Of a DNA stretch of 64,000 nt, positions 59,646 through 64,000 are shown one piece after another. This stretch comes from Phlebopus portentosus (lineage: Eukaryota; Basidiomycota; Agaricomycetes; Boletales; Boletinellaceae): contig JAYXKI010000005.1 of NCBI GenBank assembly GCA_037892935.1, positions 1,736,001 through 1,800,000 of the forward strand. The letters are read 5' to 3'. The number at the start of each line of letters is the position of its first letter. The first letter of the stretch is position 1. The notes below the pieces were generated by a model. That model was not told the DNA's origin. It was given only the letters and a program-made list of their open reading frames with translations, and ran no database searches. A program made the translations under genes and the position numbers.

Positions 59646-61433
59646 TTACATGTCTGTGGCTGTAGAGTAAACGACGTCCCCGTACTCGTTCCAGATGTCA
59701 GCTTGTGCGTTGTGGTGTTGAACAAAAATCTTCCTAGGACCCAATATGCTAGGAATCCTCCGGAACCACGCTAATGCGAAATGAAGGAAGATATTTCAGT
59801 TGCAGGATGTTTAGGGAAAATAGTGAAACGTACGGTGATGCTTCTCCACCTGCCAGTGCTTATAAAGACACTCATCAACGACAAGCTCTCTATCACGGCT
59901 TAAGTGTCGCTCGCGAGGCTCTAGCCTCTGCGTTATAAGCCCATAGGGCTCGCGACGCATGAAGTACGCTTTCTGCTCTCGTTTCTCGGGTTTCAGCCAT
60001 CCGGTCTCAACGAATGTAACATGCTTCCGATCGAACCAAACGTCAGTCGGGAATTGCTGACCATCGCTGAACACGTGCGCCTCCTCCTCAACACCATCGA
60101 CCGAAAAGGTTGGTCGTATAAATTCTTTATTTTCAGGACGGATAAGGGCCGCGAGTCGTTCTCTTCGGTCAGGATCCTGTAAATCATTCTTTTGCATAGA
60201 AGTGTAAAACACGCCTCGAGGGGATAACAGAGCCGTATCGTAACTGTTCAGCATCCCTTCAAACGTGAGGAACGTGAAAGACGCCTCTTCAGAGAAGATA
60301 TAATGGCTGAATTCGGATTCTTCGGCGTCATCTAATGTTGGCGGGAGTGACATGTATGCGGACAAAGACGAGAATTTCGGGAAGGAGTGCAGCTTGTCCA
60401 GGACGTCGAGTGAATTGCGTATGAAGGCCATATGTCCCCTGCAGCAGACAGAAACATCGCAAAGCGGTGTGAGGAGCAGACCGTCAGAACGGGAAATGCG
60501 ACAACGCGAACCTCATGTACAACATTCTATGATTGGCGAAGTCGGGCTGCGGAGAGGGAACGAGAACATCGAAGTCATGGGCGACATCCCAAGGAAATGT
60601 CCGAGTAAAACTGATTTAGAAATTCAGTGTTACGGTACTTCTATCAAGTCTGAGGCATACTTTCCCCAGTATTCGTCCACATCACACCATCCCTGTCCAT
60701 TCCTTCAATAATTAACACTACAGAAAACAGTATCGACTCACCCAGATAGTCGTAGCAGGATCTATGAAAGACCTAAACACACCGATTCTCAAAAGCCGGA
60801 AGTAAGTGTTATTCTACCATATACTTTAGTTCAGCACATCGTTCCGTGATAGGAAGGAACCTGCCCAATCGTTTTCTCCGTTCTTCTTGATCATTTCGAA
60901 CAACATTCTCTTTTTGTCCTCCAAGCACTTCCATCTCTCGCAGAGGAAATTCACATGAAGGTGATAATCTACATAGCAGAATTCTCGAGTTCGGTACTTC
61001 AAACAGCACAAGAAGAGCCTACATTGGTCTTCCGACAGACATAATTCCTGATAGAGAAGTAGGCATCAGTTCAACATGAACTACTGATGAACAAGAAAAA
61101 CAGAACAAAACAGAGAACCGCGCTACGTACTCGGACATTTGGAGCACTGGAGAACGAATGACAGCCCTTGCCTTGCAGGTCCAGTTGCACAAACAACAAA
61201 TCGATCTGCTCGTTCGCTTCGACGGATTGGAAGAAATAAGGGAGGTAGTTGGGACTCGGACCCAGAATTGACCAGACGGCGATAAGGGTGATTTTGGGCG
61301 GCTGGAGCCTGATTGGGCGCAGGTCCGTTGAGCTCCTGTACGTGCTGCGTCGCTTATCGAGCACAAACGGAACAAGCAAGAGGCAGATGGAGACGATGGC
61401 GAGTAGAGCATATCGCCGAGAGGACCTCTTCAT
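59646..61433 (-). CDS. Putative type II membrane glycosyltransferase (DUF6625-like), copy A
   Basis: Start ATG 61433 (MKRSSRRYALLAIVSICLLL), with one N-terminal TM helix at about residues 8-25. Then PKITLIAVWSILGPSPNYLP, YFFQSVEANEQIDLLFVQLD, a 25-base microexon (ELCLSEDQ; 61023-61047), HLHVNFLCERWKCLEDKKRM, GWCDVDEYWGK with a DxD-like DVD, FTRTFPWDVAHDFDVLVPS, PDFANHRMLYMR, GHMAFIRNSLDVLDKLHSFP and WFDRKHVTFVETGWLKPEK. It ends DIWNEYGDVVYSTATDM. The order (N-terminal strand, W-x-D-x-D, GHxxxxRN) resembles the bacterial DUF6625 glycosyltransferase-like family. About nine exons, all in frame. Substrate unknown; Golgi lumenal location inferred. Closely related to its tandem neighbour. Confidence 0.65.
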
Positions 61434-61691
61434 ATTTCTACTGGCATTAGTCGCTGGCTGAGTCCAACGTGCGACGGCATACTACACGAAAGCCGTGAGG
61501 CGCCGTGCTACGCTCAAAGAACAAATTACTTCTTCATGAGTCGGGTAACAAAACATCATGATTCGATTGAAAAAGGGTCTGCTGATCAGCGACTTTTACT
61601 TAATTTGGAACCAGAAGAGATCGATTCTCTGCAGATCAAGTACTAAGATAGAGAACAAACAACGAAATCAGAGATTCCATTAATATTGGTA

Positions 61692-63426
61692 TCAAAGACC
61701 AGTAGTATATATGACATCTCCATACTCATTCCAAATGTCGCCTTGCGCATTATTATGCTGAACGAAAATTTTGCCAGCACCCAGTACACTGGGAATCCTT
61801 CGAAACCATGCTGATTTACAAATGGAAATAAGAGTTAAATCACAGAAGAAAAGAGAAAGCGTACATTCTCGCTTCTCAATCTGCCAGTGTTTGTATAAGC
61901 ACTCATCGACGACGAGATCTCTATCGCGGCTCAAGTGGCGCTCGCGAGGCTCCAGTCTCTGCATTATAGGGCCGTACGGCTCGCGGCGCATGAAATAAGC
62001 CTTTTGTTCGCGCTTCTCTGGCTCTAACCATCCTGTTTCCACAAAAGTGACATGCTTTCGGTCGAACCAAATATCTCCCGGATATTGATACCCATCATAG
62101 TACACGCGAGCCTCTTCTTCAATGCCCTGATCTGAAAAGTCGGCCGCCTGGGCTTTTTGTGTACAGGACGGACGAGTGCAGCAAGACGTTCTCTTCGGTC
62201 AGGATCCTTGAAGTCCTTTTTCTGCATCGAAGTGTAGAAAACACCTCGAGGAGATAACAGTGCCGTGTCATAGTTATTCAACATGCCTTCGAACACAAGA
62301 AATGTGAAAGTAGGCTCGTCAGAAAAGACGTAATGGCTGAACTCGGATTCCTCTGCATCGACTAATGTTGATGGCATTGACATGTACGCTGATAGGGAAG
62401 CAAACTTGGGGAAAGAATGCAACCTGTGGAGAACTTCAGGTGAATTTCGAAAGAAAGACATGTGTCCTCTGTGACATACATATGTTTCAATGTAGGAAAC
62501 AGAAGTACAAGGTAAGTAAAGGATCGCACGAACCTCATGAACAGTAATCTGTGATTGGCAAATTCTGGTTGTGAAGAAGCCACAATAATGTCATATTCAG
62601 GTGCGATATCCCAAGGGAAAGTCCTCGTGAAGCTGAATGGCAAGTTCAGTGCTTGGTTCGCTTTCGTTTGGGGTAAAACTTACTTTCCCCAATACTCGTC
62701 CATATCGCACCAACCCTGCATATTCCTTAGTCAATGCCGACTTACAACGATATTCACTTGACTTACCCATATAGTCGTAACAGGATTGATGAAGGCTGAG
62801 AACACGCCGGCTCTCAAGATTCGAAAGTGAGAGTTGTTCTATAAATTAAATTTCTACTGATAAATCCGATTTCACTTTGAATCACCGGATCCAGCTTACC
62901 GAGTCGCTTTCTCCGTTCTTCTTGATCGTCTCAAACAACAGCCTTTTTTCGTCCTCTGAGCATCTCCACCTCCTGCAAAGAAAGTTCACATGAAGCTGAT
63001 GGTCTAGCAACATTCATGAGATTGATTCGATCGATCTCAGCTTAAGAAAAGCTTACATTGATCTTCAGATAGACATAATTCCTAACGATCGACAGGGATG
63101 TCATAATGGAAATGAAAAGCAAAGATAAAGCAACATACTTGGACATTTGGAGCGTTGGAGTATGAGGAACAGCCAGAACCTTGCTTGTCTACCTGAACGA
63201 ACAAAAGGTCGATCTGCTCATTTGCCTCGACAGACTGAAAAAAGTACGAGAGATGAACCGGGCTCGGACCCAGAATTGACCAGATAGCGATAAGGGTAAT
63301 CTTGGGTGGGGGCCGACCCAGTGACGATGGAAGGTTGCTACTGCGTCGCTTGTTGTGTATATATAGACCGATCAAGAGGAAGACGGAGACAACGGAAAGC
63401 AAAAAGTATCGCAAGGACCTCTTCAT
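61692..63426 (-). CDS. Putative type II membrane glycosyltransferase (DUF6625-like), copy B
   Basis: Tandem paralogue of copy A with the same exon layout. Start ATG 63426 (MKRSLRYFLLSVVSVFLLIG) with an N-terminal TM helix; an upstream in-frame ATG exists but lacks support from the paralogue. Shared parts: PKITLIAIWSILGPSPVHLS, a 25-base microexon at 63057-63081 (ELCLSEDQ), GWCDMDEYWGK (DxD-like DMD), FTRTFPWDIAPEYDIIVAS and WFDRKHVTFVETGWLEPEK. The C-terminus ends DIWNEYGDVIYTTGL. One base is missing between RPVHKK and GIEEEARVYYDG, in either the A4 at 62135-62138 or the T5 at 62155-62159 (plus strand). Copy A has no break at this point. Confidence 0.65.
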
Positions 63427-63737
63427 AATCTGGTCGCTGGCAAGTAAGATCTGATTGAATATCACGCATGATTGAAGAGAACCGCGAAAAACCCTGCAAA
63501 GATCAAAAGCTTGGTTGACGTTTAAGTATAGAGATGCCTCAGTTGTTCAGGAAGCCGATCATTGGTGCTACTTAATCTGGAGATCCGCGCTCGCCGGCTG
63601 CCGAGCGGGCTGCCGTGTCATGGAGCGCAGCACTGAGTAAACCCTTCTTAAGTCAACACCATCATCGTCGCTTTCCTTAACACCTTCACCATCGTCCATC
63701 CCGTCTGTATTGTTTCCATTGCCTGGACTCAATCAGT
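63427..63737. promoter_or_regulatory. Divergent promoter, copy B / secreted-protein gene
   Basis: A 311-base gap between divergent start codons. It contains a GC-rich patch with a near-repeat (CCGGCTGCCGAGCGGGCTGCCG) near 63594-63615. No other recognised element. Confidence 0.45.
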
Positions 63738-64000
63738 ATGAAAGTGACGGTTCTACCACTTGTCGCTGCAGCCTTTGGCTTTGGTACGTCTCCTTACGTT
63801 TCCGACTGATATTATAGTTTTGTCATACCTAATCCTTCCTACCTTTCTTCCATCAGCCGCCCAGGTTTCTGCAGGCCCAATTCGCATTTACGTGCTTGCT
63901 CCTGAGAATGGTGACCTTGCTCGTCCAGAGTCGACAGTCTCGCATGCAGTCGACGCACCTGTGGCGCACATGCGCTGGGGCCTCGCGGCGGCCGGTGCTC
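63738..64000 (+). CDS. Small secreted protein, 5' part (runs off the window)
   Basis: Start ATG 63738. Exon 1 (63738-63783) and exon 2 (from 63857) join as MKVTVLPLVAAAFGFAAQVSA, a clear signal peptide, then GPIRIYVLAPENG, AVDAPVAHMRWGLAAAGA. The GPIR(I/V) start followed by an MRWG/LRFGH-like motif resembles an agaricomycete family of secreted proteins of unknown role. The coding region continues past 64000, so length and C-terminal features cannot be judged. Confidence 0.6.

Overview
The window is a piece of a filamentous basidiomycete nuclear genome, most likely an agaricomycete (mushroom-forming fungus). Three things point there. Genes are dense on both strands and broken by many 50-60 base GT-AG introns. 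The proteins are standard fungal housekeeping and signalling proteins (Pbs2, Wee1, Dbp7, Snu23, Hem2, division 1 chitin synthase). They sit beside families I associate with basidiomycetes: a TPP1/Tpz1-like protein, an R3H-associated protein, a TRAF-zinc-finger RING protein and a long disordered homeodomain factor. I see no rRNA, tRNA, CRISPR or intact transposon.

Layout. 1-225: 3' end of an unidentified + strand gene. 0.6-10.2 kb: ER cyclophilin (-), DBP7 RNA helicase (+), EXS/Erd1-like membrane protein (-), taspase-like threonine hydrolase (+), ubiquitin-like/BAG membrane co-chaperone (-). 10.3-20.7 kb: PBS2 MAPKK (+), cytosolic isoleucyl-tRNA synthetase (+), SNU23 (-), RING/TRAF zinc-finger protein (+). 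22.3-25.8 kb: homeodomain transcription factor (-), with a gene-free 7.9 kb region upstream. 33.7-43.4 kb: WEE1 kinase (-), divergent from a TPP1/Tpz1-like shelterin gene (+), then an R3H-domain gene (+). 43.6-52.7 kb: chitin synthase (-), HEM2 (-) and an unrecognised protein with a hydrophobic C-terminus (-). 52.7-59.6 kb: gene-poor, with gene relics and a partly rearranged duplication. 59.6-63.4 kb: a tandem pair of DUF6625-like putative glycosyltransferase genes (-). 63.7 kb to the end: 5' part of a secreted-protein gene (+).

Reading across the genes, I find eleven places where one base must be added (ten) or removed (one) to keep a conserved protein in frame. Most lie in short homopolymers, and several hit essential genes, including the KMSKS loop of IleRS. 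This looks like systematic undercalling of homopolymers in the assembly rather than gene decay, and any automatic annotation of these genes will be broken. Exon structures below were read by eye from splice consensus and protein family continuity.

The genes do not form one pathway. Small functional neighbourhoods exist: ER/secretory proteins at the left, HOG-pathway PBS2 sharing a 134-base promoter with a BAG co-chaperone, and a cell-cycle/telomere pair (WEE1/TPZ1-like) on a divergent promoter. The features that most merit a second look are the two possible C-termini of the cyclophilin, conserved motifs encoded by 14-25 base microexons, the 7.9 kb void upstream of the homeodomain gene, and the duplicated DUF6625-like genes beside relic DNA. 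I did not find convincing evidence for an entirely new system.
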